The notes beneath the pieces were generated by a model. That model worked only from the letters and a program-made list of their open reading frames with translations. It was not told the origin of the DNA and searched no databases. Positions 17,668 through 25,558 of a stretch of DNA of 64,000 nucleotides are shown here, one piece after another. Each line of letters begins with the position of its first letter. The first letter of the stretch is position 1. The stretch is from NCBI GenBank assembly GCA_965279085.1, contig OZ257149.1:1984001-2048000 (forward strand). Reading direction: 5' to 3'. Both the position numbers and the translations under genes were made by a program. The stretch comes from UBA7672 sp965279085. Lineage in GTDB: Bacteria; Pseudomonadota; Alphaproteobacteria; Caulobacterales; Hyphomonadaceae.

Positions 17668-18363
17668 ATGGCAACCATCGCCCTCGTGGATGACGACGAG
17701 AACATCGTTGAGTCGCTCAAGGTGTTCTTCGAGGCGGAAGGCTATCAGGTTCGCGCCTATCACGACGGCGCTGCGGCTTTTGCCGGCCTGTCGGACAACC
17801 CGCCGGACATCGCCATCCTCGATGTGAAGATGCCGAAGATGGACGGCATGGAGCTGCTGCGGAAACTCCGCCAGACCTCCAACCTGCCCGCGATCTTCCT
17901 CACCTCGAAGGACGACGAGATCGACGAAGTGGTCGGCTTCAACATCGGCGCCGATGACTTCATCCGTAAGCCCTGCTCCATGCGCCTGCTCGGCGAGCGC
18001 GTGAAGGCGATCCTGCGCCGTTCGCGCGGCGCCTCGGCGACGCCGGAAGATGGCGACAAGAAACCGATCGTGCGCGGGCGCCTGACGCTCGATCCGAACC
18101 GCCACGCCTGCCAGTGGGACAACGAGGTGGTGCGCCTCACGGTGACCGAGTTCCTGATCCTGCAGGCGCTGGCCACGCGCCCGGGCTACGTGAAGAGCCG
18201 CGACCAGTTGATGGACGCCGCTTACGACGATCAGGTCTATGTCGACGACCGCACCATCGACAGCCACATCAAGCGGCTGCGCAAGAAGTTCCGCGATCTC
18301 GACGACAACTTCGACTCGATCGAGACGCTGTACGGCGTGGGGTACCGCTATAAGGAAGCCTGA
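17668..18363 (+). CDS. chvI: Response regulator ChvI (OmpR family)
   Basis: A 231-residue receiver plus winged-helix regulator. The acidic pocket is VDDDEN, the phospho-acceptor is Asp52 in ILDVKMPKMDG, and Lys is in IRKPCSMR. The DNA-binding domain contains LTVTEFLILQALATRPG and VYVDDRTIDSHIKRLRKKF, very close to ChvI proteins of rhizobia and Caulobacter. ChvI controls envelope integrity, surface polysaccharide and acid or osmotic stress genes. It is followed after 13 bases by chvG and then by phosphotransfer-system genes, the conserved alphaproteobacterial order. Confidence 0.93.
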   Translation: MATIALVDDDENIVESLKVFFEAEGYQVRAYHDGAAAFAGLSDNPPDIAILDVKMPKMDGMELLRKLRQTSNLPAIFLTSKDDEIDEVVGFNIGADDFIRKPCSMRLLGERVKAILRRSRGASATPEDGDKKPIVRGRLTLDPNRHACQWDNEVVRLTVTEFLILQALATRPGYVKSRDQLMDAAYDDQVYVDDRTIDSHIKRLRKKFRDLDDNFDSIETLYGVGYRYKEA

Positions 18364-18376
18364 CACACCCGAAGCG

Positions 18377-20038
18377 GTGCCGGCAGAACCGGCGGCGCAC
18401 AGGCGAGGTAAAGACGCGACAACGCCGAAGGCCGGAAGGGCGACGCTCCCTTCCAAGCCCCGCCCGCTGCTGCTGTCGCCGATCGCACGGCTGATCCTTG
18501 CGTCCAACCTTGCGGGCCTGGTGATCCTGATCTTCGGCGCGCTGGTGCTGAACGAGTTCCGCTCGACGCTGGTCAACGCCCGCAAGGCCAGCCTGAGCGA
18601 GATGACGCAGCTCATCTCCTCCTTTGTCACCGATAACGCCACCACTGACGATCCTCCCGCGCTCAACATCGTCGAGCTGAGCAAACAGCTGAAGGCGATC
18701 CCGCTCACCGGCGCGACGCGCATCCGTATCCATGATCCGCAAGGCGAACTCGTCGCCGACACCGTTCTGCTGAAGGACGAGATCGAGCTCAGGGATCTGC
18801 CGCCGATCCGCGAACCAAGCGGCATCGAAAGCGCTTGGCTGGACCTTGTGCGCCTTGCCAACCGAACATTCGAGACGGTCAGCGCCGCAGGCCGCCAGCC
18901 CATCGCCGAGGCGCGCTCCCTTGAGGAAGAGGTCGCCATGGCGCTCGGCGGCGCGGCAGGCTTCTCCGAGCGCTTCGGCGATCAGGCCGAGCGCGTGCTC
19001 TCCGTCACCATGCCGATCAGCAAGGTAGCCCGCGTGGTCGGCGCCATCACTGTCGAAACCAGCGACGTCACCCAGATCATCGCCGCCGAACGCGCCGCGC
19101 TCGTTCCGCTGATCGTCTTCGCCGTGCTCGTCGCGCTCATCACCGCAACGCTGCTCACCCTTGGCATCGCGCGTCCGTTGCGAAACCTCGCCCTTGCTTC
19201 CGACAAGGTGCGTACAGGCGCCACGGAACGCCTCGACCTTGGCAAGCTGCACGACCGCAAGGACGAGATCGGCGATCTCGCCCGCGCCATGGAAGCTATG
19301 ACCGAGGCGCTCTACGTCCGCATCCAGGAGAACGAGCGCTTCGCGGCCGACGTGGCGCACGAACTCAAGAACCCCCTCACCTCCATCCGTTCAGCTGTCG
19401 AGACATCGCAAGCCGTTCAGGATCCCGCCGTGCGAGACCGCCTGCGCGATGTCATCGCGCGCGACGTCGTGCGCCTCGACCGCCTGATCTCCGACATCTC
19501 CAACCTGTCGCGTCTCGAAGGCGAGATCGTCCGCGAGAAGCTGGTGCGCGTCGATATGGCGAAGCTTACCGACGACATCACCTCGATCTACCGCGACACG
19601 GCGAAGGAAACCGACGCCCGCGTCGTCTTCGTCAACCAGGCCGGACCGGCCGTTGAAGTGATGGGCCGCGACGGCCCGCTGGCGCAGGTGCTGCGCAACC
19701 TGATCGAGAACGCCCGTTCCTTCTCCCCACCTGGCGGTCAGGTAACTGTCACATTGTCGCGACTCACGTCCCCTCGAGGTCCCGCGGTTCGCTTCACGGT
19801 GGAAGATGAAGGCCCGGGTATTCCCCCGGACAAGCTCGAGAAGATCTTCCAGCGTTTCTACACGGACCGGCCGGTCGGCGCGAAGTTCGGAAATAATTCA
19901 GGTTTGGGGCTTTCCATCGTCCGCCAGATAACGGAAACGCACCGCGGCGCAGTCTGGGCGGAAAACCGCATGACGGACGGAAAGATTACAGGCGCCCGGT
20001 TCATCGTCGACCTGCCACCGGCGCCTCTCGACCTCTGA
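18377..20038 (+). CDS. chvG: Sensor histidine kinase ChvG
   Basis: A membrane sensor kinase of about 553 residues from the GTG at 18377, the only in-frame start between the chvI stop and the first membrane segment. A cytoplasmic basic stretch precedes TM1 (LAGLVILIFGALVL). A periplasmic domain of about 200 residues follows, then TM2 (LVPLIVFAVLVALITATLLTLG), HAMP, the H box FAADVAHELKNPLTS with His328, the N box QVLRNLIENARSFSP, and G boxes DEGPGIPP and NSGLGLSIV. It phosphorylates ChvI; in rhizobia the periplasmic protein ExoR holds it off. An exoR gene is not in this window. Confidence 0.93.
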   Translation: MPAEPAAHRRGKDATTPKAGRATLPSKPRPLLLSPIARLILASNLAGLVILIFGALVLNEFRSTLVNARKASLSEMTQLISSFVTDNATTDDPPALNIVELSKQLKAIPLTGATRIRIHDPQGELVADTVLLKDEIELRDLPPIREPSGIESAWLDLVRLANRTFETVSAAGRQPIAEARSLEEEVAMALGGAAGFSERFGDQAERVLSVTMPISKVARVVGAITVETSDVTQIIAAERAALVPLIVFAVLVALITATLLTLGIARPLRNLALASDKVRTGATERLDLGKLHDRKDEIGDLARAMEAMTEALYVRIQENERFAADVAHELKNPLTSIRSAVETSQAVQDPAVRDRLRDVIARDVVRLDRLISDISNLSRLEGEIVREKLVRVDMAKLTDDITSIYRDTAKETDARVVFVNQAGPAVEVMGRDGPLAQVLRNLIENARSFSPPGGQVTVTLSRLTSPRGPAVRFTVEDEGPGIPPDKLEKIFQRFYTDRPVGAKFGNNSGLGLSIVRQITETHRGAVWAENRMTDGKITGARFIVDLPPAPLDL

Positions 20039-20105
20039 AACGCTATTGACCCCGGAACAATCGAGTCATCACCATGCAGTGCTGGAAAAAGCGGGAGTTC
20101 TTCCA

Positions 20106-20510
20106 ATGATCGGTTTGGTCGTGGTCACGCACGGCCGGTTGGCCGAGGAGTTCATCGCCGCCGCCGAGCACGTCGTTGGCCGCCTCGACAATGCGCGCCC
20201 TGTCTCCATCGGTCCCGATGACGACATGGACATGCGCCGCAAGGAAATCATTGCGGCGGCGAAAGCGTGCGACACGGGCGCCGGCGTCGTCATCCTCACG
20301 GACATGTTCGGCGGCACGCCGTCGAACCTTGCTATCTCGGTCATGGGCGGCGCCAAGGTCGAGGTCATCGCGGGCGTCAATCTGCCCATGCTGATCAAGC
20401 TCGCCGAAGTGCGCGCCAAGCTGCCGCTGGCCGAAGCCGCCCTCGCCGCGCAGGAAGCCGGCCGCAAGTACATCTCTGTGGCCTCCGCGCTGTTGCAGCG
20501 GGCCGAGTGA
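20106..20510 (+). CDS. PTS EIIA component, mannose family
   Basis: A 134-residue EIIA-Man-like protein. The phosphorylated histidine is His9 in MIGLVVVTHGRLAEEF. The fold motif GAGVVILTDMFGGTPSNLAI is complete. With HPr next door it belongs to the alphaproteobacterial regulatory phosphotransfer chain, which lacks sugar permeases and talks to ChvGI and carbon metabolism. The ATG at 20106 is chosen because it starts the conserved domain; the frame is open for 20 more codons upstream. The usual hprK gene between chvG and this gene is missing: only 67 bases separate them. Confidence 0.92.
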   Translation: MIGLVVVTHGRLAEEFIAAAEHVVGRLDNARPVSIGPDDDMDMRRKEIIAAAKACDTGAGVVILTDMFGGTPSNLAISVMGGAKVEVIAGVNLPMLIKLAEVRAKLPLAEAALAAQEAGRKYISVASALLQRAE

Positions 20511-20539
20511 GCGGCCGGATCGTATGACGGACCGGACGC

Positions 20540-20818
20540 ATGACTGACAAGTGGTCGCGCAGCGCGGAACTGATGAACCAGCGCGGCCTGCACGCACGGG
20601 CTTCCGCCGCCTTCGCGCGGGAAGCCGCCAAATTCAACGCCAGGGTCACCGTCCGCTATGACGGGATGAGCGCGAGCGCAGCCTCCATCATGGACCTCTT
20701 GATGCTCGGCGCACGCGTCGGCCAGACAATCGAGATCGACGCGGAAGGCCCAGAAGCGCACGCAGCGCTGGACGCGGTGTGCGATCTGATCGGTCGCAAG
20801 TTCGACGAGAAGGACTAG
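20540..20818 (+). CDS. ptsH: Phosphocarrier protein HPr
   Basis: A 92-residue HPr. The active histidine is His18 in NQRGLHARASAAFAREA. The regulatory serine equivalent is Ser49 in ASAASIMDLLMLGA, so the HprK target site is retained although hprK is not beside it. The protein takes phosphate from EI (ptsP) and passes it to the EIIA-Man encoded 29 bases upstream. The gene ends the chvI-chvG-EIIA-HPr unit and converges with the EF-hand gene, 4 bases away. Confidence 0.93.
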   Translation: MTDKWSRSAELMNQRGLHARASAAFAREAAKFNARVTVRYDGMSASAASIMDLLMLGARVGQTIEIDAEGPEAHAALDAVCDLIGRKFDEKD

Positions 20819-20822
20819 GCCG

Positions 20823-21389
20823 CTACGGCGTGCGGTTGCCGCCCGGAGGCGAGCCGCGCCCGGTGAGCGTGCCCCAGCCGAACCCGGCATTGTTGGCCTG
20901 CTCCTTCGAGCGATTGAGCGGCTGCACGAGATCCGCGAACATGAGATCGCCTGAAGGCTGGATCTGGCTGGCGAGACGCTTGAAACCCGCCACGAATTCC
21001 GCCGGCGTCACCGACCGGTCGAGATCGATGTCGAACGTCATGGCGTTGCCAAGCACGTCGCCGCTGCCGCCCATCACGGTCGCCCAGTCGGTCTGCTCGA
21101 AGCCGGTGATGAAGCCGTCCTGGTTCTTGTCGGCGATGACGAACGCCTTGGCGGCACCGGCCTCGATCTCCGCAACCGTGATCCGGCCATCGAAATTCGC
21201 ATCGAACGTAGCGAAAGCGAGCGCGCCAGGGCTGACGACCTTCACACCCTCTGGCGCCCGGAACCCTCCCCCCGGCATCGGCGCGCCGGTCACCCGGTCG
21301 ACCCGGTCCACGTCCTGCGCCAGCGCGGGCGCCACGCCCGTTACAGCGAGGAAACCACCGAATACCGCCGCCAGAGCCACCCGCACCAT
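20823..21389 (-). CDS. Secreted EF-hand calcium-binding protein
   Basis: A 188-residue protein with a signal peptide ending in APALAQ. It has EF-hand loops at DANFDGRITVAEIE, DKNQDGFITGFEQ and, less perfect, DIDLDRSVTPAEF. Each supplies the D-x-N/D-x-D/N-G pattern for calcium or another divalent ion. The C-terminus is Gly/Pro-rich. Such proteins are common in Caulobacterales and of unknown role. The start is the ATG at 21389, which puts the signal peptide at the N-terminus. It is divergent from ahcY, with the SahR-like palindrome in between. Confidence 0.82.
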   Translation of the reverse strand: MVRVALAAVFGGFLAVTGVAPALAQDVDRVDRVTGAPMPGGGFRAPEGVKVVSPGALAFATFDANFDGRITVAEIEAGAAKAFVIADKNQDGFITGFEQTDWATVMGGSGDVLGNAMTFDIDLDRSVTPAEFVAGFKRLASQIQPSGDLMFADLVQPLNRSKEQANNAGFGWGTLTGRGSPPGGNRTP

Positions 21390-21526
21390 TCCAGACACCC
21401 TTGCTTTCAGCCTTCTTGGAGAGCGCCTCTGATGGGCACCAGACCTCATGTTGCGCGAGGGCAACACCGCCCGCAACCGCGCCTCGCAGAACATGGGGCG
21501 CGAACCGAGGCAAAGTGAGGGCTGAA

Positions 21527-21554
21527 AATCATATAAAGATATCCTTATATGATT
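21527..21554. promoter_or_regulatory. SahR-like operator before ahcY
   Basis: A 28-bp palindrome with one mismatched pair: AATCATATAAAGAT (21527-21540) and ATCCTTATATGATT (21541-21554), centred on GATATC. It matches the ATATAAAGATATC-type site that I associate with SahR, an ArsR-family sensor of S-adenosylhomocysteine in Proteobacteria, and it lies 87 bases before ahcY, the gene that removes that compound. The sahR gene itself is not in the window. Confidence 0.65.
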
Positions 21555-21640
21555 TGCCAGAACGCCTCCCGGTTGCTACAGGCCCGTGGCCCGGCCCGGA
21601 GAGCGTTCCCGGCCTACACAGTTTTTCCAGGAGTGCCTCG

Positions 21641-23041
21641 ATGGCGTTCGACGATTTCAAGGTGGCCGACCTTTCCCTGGCCGATTACGGCCGCAAGGAA
21701 CTGATCATCGCCGAAACCGAGATGCCGGGCCTGATGGCCACGCGCGCGGAATACGGCAAGGCGCAGCCGCTGAAAGGCGCGCGCATCACCGGCTCGCTCC
21801 ACATGACGATCCAGACCGGCGTGCTGATCGAGACGCTGAAGCATCTCGGCGCCGAAGTCCGCTGGGCCTCGTGCAACATCTTCTCGACCCAGGACCACGC
21901 CGCCGCCGCCATCGCGAAAGCCGGCATCCCGGTGTTCGCCGTGAAGGGCGAGAGCCTCGAGGAATACTGGGACTACACCGACAAGATCTTCCAGTGGCCG
22001 GATGGCGGCTTCACCAACATGATCCTCGACGATGGCGGCGATGCCACGATGTACATCCTCATCGGCGCGCGTGTCGAAGCGGGCGAGACGGCGATCATCG
22101 AGAAGCCGGAGTCCGAAGAAGAGATCTACTTCTTCAAGCAGATCAAGAAACGCCTCGCCCAGTCGCCGGGCTGGTTCACGAAGCAGCGCGCCGCTATCAA
22201 GGGCGTCACCGAAGAAACCACCACGGGCGTCAACCGCCTCTATCGCCTCGTGGAAAAAGGCCTGCTGCCCTTCCCGGCGATCAACGTGAACGACTCGGTC
22301 ACCAAGTCGAAGTTCGACAACAAGTACGGCTGCAAGGAATCGCTGGTCGACGGCATCCGCCGCGCCACCGACACCATGATGGCCGGCAAGGTCGCACTCG
22401 TGTGCGGCTATGGCGATGTGGGCAAGGGCTCGGCCGCCTCGCTGCAAGGCGCTGGCGCCCGCGTGAAGGTCACGGAAGTCGACCCGATCTGCGCACTGCA
22501 GGCCTGCATGGACGGCTTTGAAGTCGTCACGCTCGAAGACGTCGTGAAGACCGCCGACATCTTCATCACCACGACCGGCAACAAGGACATCATCCGCATC
22601 GAGCATATGCGCGAGATGAAGGACATGGCCATCGTCGGAAACATCGGCCACTTCGACAACGAGATTCAGGTCGCCGCCCTGCGCAACTACAAGTGGGACA
22701 ACATCAAGCCGCAAGTCGACATGATCGAGTTCCCCGATGGCAAGCGCATGATCCTTCTCTCGGAAGGCCGCCTGCTCAACCTCGGCAACGCCACGGGCCA
22801 CCCGAGCTTCGTGATGTCCGCGTCCTTCACCAACCAGACGCTGGCGCAGATCGAACTCTGGACCAACGGCAAGGCCTACGAGAACAAGGTCTACACGCTG
22901 CCCAAGAAGCTCGACGAGAAAGTCGCCCTGCTCCACCTCAACAAGCTGGGCGCGAACCTCACCAAGCTCTCGAACGAGCAAGCCGCCTACATCGGCGTCG
23001 CGCCGGAAGGCCCGTACAAGCCGGAACACTACCGCTACTAG
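21641..23041 (+). CDS. ahcY: Adenosylhomocysteinase (S-adenosylhomocysteine hydrolase)
   Basis: AhcY splits S-adenosylhomocysteine to adenosine and homocysteine, keeping methyltransferases free of product inhibition. The 466-residue protein starts MAFDDFKVADLSLADYGRKE, with AGGAG 8 bases before the ATG at 21641. Key parts are GSLHMTIQTGVLIETL, the conserved Cys in RWASCNIFSTQDH, the long bacterial insert at about 150-190, the NAD fold GYGDVGKGSA near residue 257, and the C-terminal YKPEHYRY whose Lys/Tyr reach the partner subunit. It is likely controlled by the palindrome upstream and ends at a strong hairpin. Confidence 0.98.
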   Translation: MAFDDFKVADLSLADYGRKELIIAETEMPGLMATRAEYGKAQPLKGARITGSLHMTIQTGVLIETLKHLGAEVRWASCNIFSTQDHAAAAIAKAGIPVFAVKGESLEEYWDYTDKIFQWPDGGFTNMILDDGGDATMYILIGARVEAGETAIIEKPESEEEIYFFKQIKKRLAQSPGWFTKQRAAIKGVTEETTTGVNRLYRLVEKGLLPFPAINVNDSVTKSKFDNKYGCKESLVDGIRRATDTMMAGKVALVCGYGDVGKGSAASLQGAGARVKVTEVDPICALQACMDGFEVVTLEDVVKTADIFITTTGNKDIIRIEHMREMKDMAIVGNIGHFDNEIQVAALRNYKWDNIKPQVDMIEFPDGKRMILLSEGRLLNLGNATGHPSFVMSASFTNQTLAQIELWTNGKAYENKVYTLPKKLDEKVALLHLNKLGANLTKLSNEQAAYIGVAPEGPYKPEHYRY

Positions 23042-23061
23042 GCTTGGCGGAACTCGAAAAC

Positions 23062-23090
23062 GAAAGGCCCGGCGTCGCGCCGGGCCTTTC
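23062..23090 (+). terminator. Hairpin after ahcY
   Basis: A perfect 13-bp inverted repeat, GAAAGGCCCGGCG (23062-23074) and CGCCGGGCCTTTC (23078-23090), loop TCG, 20 bases past the ahcY stop. The T-tract is short (within the stem end), but position and strength support a terminator. Confidence 0.8.
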
Positions 23091-23110
23091 CACTATTTAA
23101 GGTCAGTCGC

Positions 23111-23135
23111 GGAACCGCTTTCACGCGAAAGCATT
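23111..23135 (+). promoter_or_regulatory. EcfG-like promoter of the small RNA
   Basis: GGAAC at 23111-23115, 16 bases, CATT at 23132-23135 (consensus CGTT, 3 of 4). It would start transcription near 23142, exactly at the 5' end of the predicted small-RNA hairpin, which supports it despite the imperfect -10 box. Confidence 0.55.
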
Positions 23136-23141
23136 CTTACC

Positions 23142-23250
23142 CTGTCACGGCCGGAGCTCCTTATCCGTCCCCCCCGACCCCCCGAGGACCCGGCTGTGAC
23201 ATTAGGCATTTGGAAGCGGGCGATCTCTTCGAGGTCGCCCGTTTTCTTTT
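23142..23250 (+). ncRNA. GsrN-like small RNA with C-rich loop
   Basis: About 109 bases with two hairpins. The first has an 11-bp stem, GTCACGGCCGG (23144-23154) with CCGGCTGTGAC (23190-23200, one G-U pair). Its large loop exposes two cytosine runs, 7 C at 23169-23175 and 6 C at 23178-23183, suited to pair with Shine-Dalgarno sequences. The second is a terminator: CGGGCGATCTC and GAGGTCGCCCG (23217-23241), then TTTTCTTTT. An EcfG-like promoter fits the 5' end. This is the architecture of GsrN, the general-stress small RNA of Caulobacter, and I recall gsrN homologues lying near ahcY, though I cannot check that here. There is no plausible protein in the stretch. Confidence 0.75.
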
Positions 23251-23439
23251 GTCTGAAGCCGCGACTTCACGCGGACGCGAGATTTGTGACAGCAGAGGTT
23301 CCCGCGCCGCTGCCTCTGCTGCATTGCAATGTAAATAGCAGGCGCTGAAAATATTCCCGCTTCCACTCAGGCTCCGACAGGCGTAGCAGCCCGGCCGGTT
23401 CGGGACCGCCACGCGGTTCGCGGCTGAAGGCAAAATACG

Positions 23440-25359
23440 ATGAGCGATGCTTCGTCTGTTGGCGGCGCAGCTCACCCAGGCGGCAAGGCAGGCCCCGGAA
23501 GGTTCTGGGCGCTCGCCCTGGGATCCATCGGCGTCGTGTTCGGCGATATCGGCACCAGCCCGCTCTATGCCTTCAAGGAATCCATCCACCACATCAACGC
23601 AGAAGGCGGCGAACTGCTGCGGGACGACGTGCTCGGCGTGATCTCGCTGATGCTGTGGTCGCTGATCATCGTCGTGACGATGAAGTACGTGCTGCTTCTG
23701 CTCCGGCTCGACAACCGCGGCGAGGGCGGAACACTGTCGCTGATGGCGCTGCTGCAGAAGACGATCGGCCGGCGCACGCCGCTTCTGTTTGTTGTCGCGC
23801 TGGTGGCCGCCGGCATGTTCTTCGGTGACGCGCTGCTGACGCCCGCCATGTCTGTCCTCTCCGCCATCGAGGGCCTGACGGTGATCCCGGAACTGCAGGG
23901 CCGCGTCGAGCCCTTTATCGTGCCGGGAGCGCTCGGACTGCTGATCGGCCTGTTCCTGATCCAGAAGAAGGGAACGTCGCTCGTCGGCTCACTGTTCGGG
24001 CCGGTCTGCCTTGTCTGGTTCCTCACCCTCGGCGCGCTCGGCGTCTGGCACATCTACCAGGACGGCGCCGCCATCCTCATGGCGATCAGCCCGCACTACG
24101 CCGTCACCTTCCTGATGACGCACTCGGTGCTCGGCTTCGTCGTCCTTGGCTCCGTCTTCCTCACCGTGACCGGCGCGGAGGCCCTATATGCCGACATGGG
24201 CCATTTCGGCCGCAAGCCGATCGCCGCCATGTGGACATGGCTGGTCCTGCCCTCACTCGCCCTCAACTATCTCGGCCAGGGCGCGATGGTGCTGTCGCAT
24301 CCCGAGACGACCGCAAACCCGTTCTTCATGATGGCGCCGGATGTCCTGCAGATCCCGCTCGTCATCCTCGCGACGCTCGCCACCATCGTTGCGAGCCAGG
24401 CCGTCATCACCGGCGCCTATTCGCTGACCCAGCAGGCGGTGCAGCTCGGCCTCCTGCCGCGCCTGCGCATCGTCAACACATCGGCCAGCGAACACGGCCA
24501 GATCTACATGCCGCAGATCAACTACATGCTGCTCGCCGGCGTCGTGATCCTGGTGCTGACGTTCAAGTCATCGTCGGCCCTCGCGTCTGCCTACGGCGTC
24601 TCCGTCATCGGCACGATGATCACGTCCTCGCTGCTGATCTTCATCGCCGCGCGGCGCGTGTGGAAGAAAAGCGTCTTGCTCTCCGCCCTCATCGTCTCGC
24701 CCTTCCTCATCGTCGAGAGCGTCTTCCTCGCCTCGAACATGCTGAAACTGCCGTCAGGCGGCTATGTTCCGCTGCTCATCGCCGCCGTGCTGATGATCGT
24801 GATGTGGACGTGGGTGCGCGGCACCAAGATCCTCCTCGCCCGCACGCGGAAGGACGTCACGACAGCTGATGTCTTCAAGGGCCTCGAAGTGAACCCGCCG
24901 CACACGGTGAAAGGCACCGCCGTCTTCCTGACCGCCGATCCCGACGCCGCACCCACCGCACTGCTGCACAACCTCAAGCACAACAAGGTGCTCCACGAAC
25001 ACAACGTCATCCTCAACGTCCGCACCGCCCAGGTGCCCTACGTGCCCGACGACAAGAAAGTCGAAGTCGTCGAGATCTTCCCGAACCTCGACCGCCTCAC
25101 CCTGCAGTTTGGCTACATGGAAACGCCGAACGTCTCGCGCGGCCTGACATTGGCGAAGAAGTGCGGCCTATCGTTCGACATCATGCACACCTCCTTCTTC
25201 CTCAGCCGCCGCACGCTGCTGGCTGATGGAAAATGGGGCATGCCGCTCTGGCAGGACCACCTCTTCATCTTCCTCAGCCGGAACGCCACGAACGCCACGG
25301 AGTTCTTCCGGATTCCCACATCCCGCGTTGTGGAACTCGGCAGTCAGATGACAATTTAG
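23440..25359 (+). CDS. kup: Potassium uptake protein Kup
   Basis: A 639-residue KUP/HAK/KT transporter that imports potassium with protons. The N-terminal signature is LGSIGVVFGDIGTSPLYAFK. About 12 membrane segments follow to residue ~460, including GGTLSLMALLQ, GMFFGDALLTPAMSVLSAIEG and ALNYLGQGAMVL. A cytoplasmic domain of about 170 residues ends the protein. The ATG at 23440 fits the family N-terminus. The leader between the small RNA and the start contains an 8-bp inverted repeat, AGCAGAGG (23291-23298) and CCTCTGCT (23313-23320), of unknown role. Confidence 0.96.
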   Translation: MSDASSVGGAAHPGGKAGPGRFWALALGSIGVVFGDIGTSPLYAFKESIHHINAEGGELLRDDVLGVISLMLWSLIIVVTMKYVLLLLRLDNRGEGGTLSLMALLQKTIGRRTPLLFVVALVAAGMFFGDALLTPAMSVLSAIEGLTVIPELQGRVEPFIVPGALGLLIGLFLIQKKGTSLVGSLFGPVCLVWFLTLGALGVWHIYQDGAAILMAISPHYAVTFLMTHSVLGFVVLGSVFLTVTGAEALYADMGHFGRKPIAAMWTWLVLPSLALNYLGQGAMVLSHPETTANPFFMMAPDVLQIPLVILATLATIVASQAVITGAYSLTQQAVQLGLLPRLRIVNTSASEHGQIYMPQINYMLLAGVVILVLTFKSSSALASAYGVSVIGTMITSSLLIFIAARRVWKKSVLLSALIVSPFLIVESVFLASNMLKLPSGGYVPLLIAAVLMIVMWTWVRGTKILLARTRKDVTTADVFKGLEVNPPHTVKGTAVFLTADPDAAPTALLHNLKHNKVLHEHNVILNVRTAQVPYVPDDKKVEVVEIFPNLDRLTLQFGYMETPNVSRGLTLAKKCGLSFDIMHTSFFLSRRTLLADGKWGMPLWQDHLFIFLSRNATNATEFFRIPTSRVVELGSQMTI

Positions 25360-25558
25360 GCGCCTCCGAACAGCGCGAGGACGATAAGTTGCGGTACAGA
25401 CATGAAGCCGCTCCATGTTCCCGGTAAGCGCGTGTTTTGATTCGACTACTCGCCCTCCACGCGAAATGGACTAGGTTGGCCCTTCGCTTGCTCACCCTTA
25501 AGGGAAATCAAGCGGCCGGGCCTTCCCCGACCGCCCACTGCCATTTTCAGGACGCCCA

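Noticed and set aside
21614..23029. A 471-codon open frame antisense to ahcY
   Set aside because: Shadow frame of a strongly recognised gene; no domain, and codon pattern follows the ahcY wobble positions.
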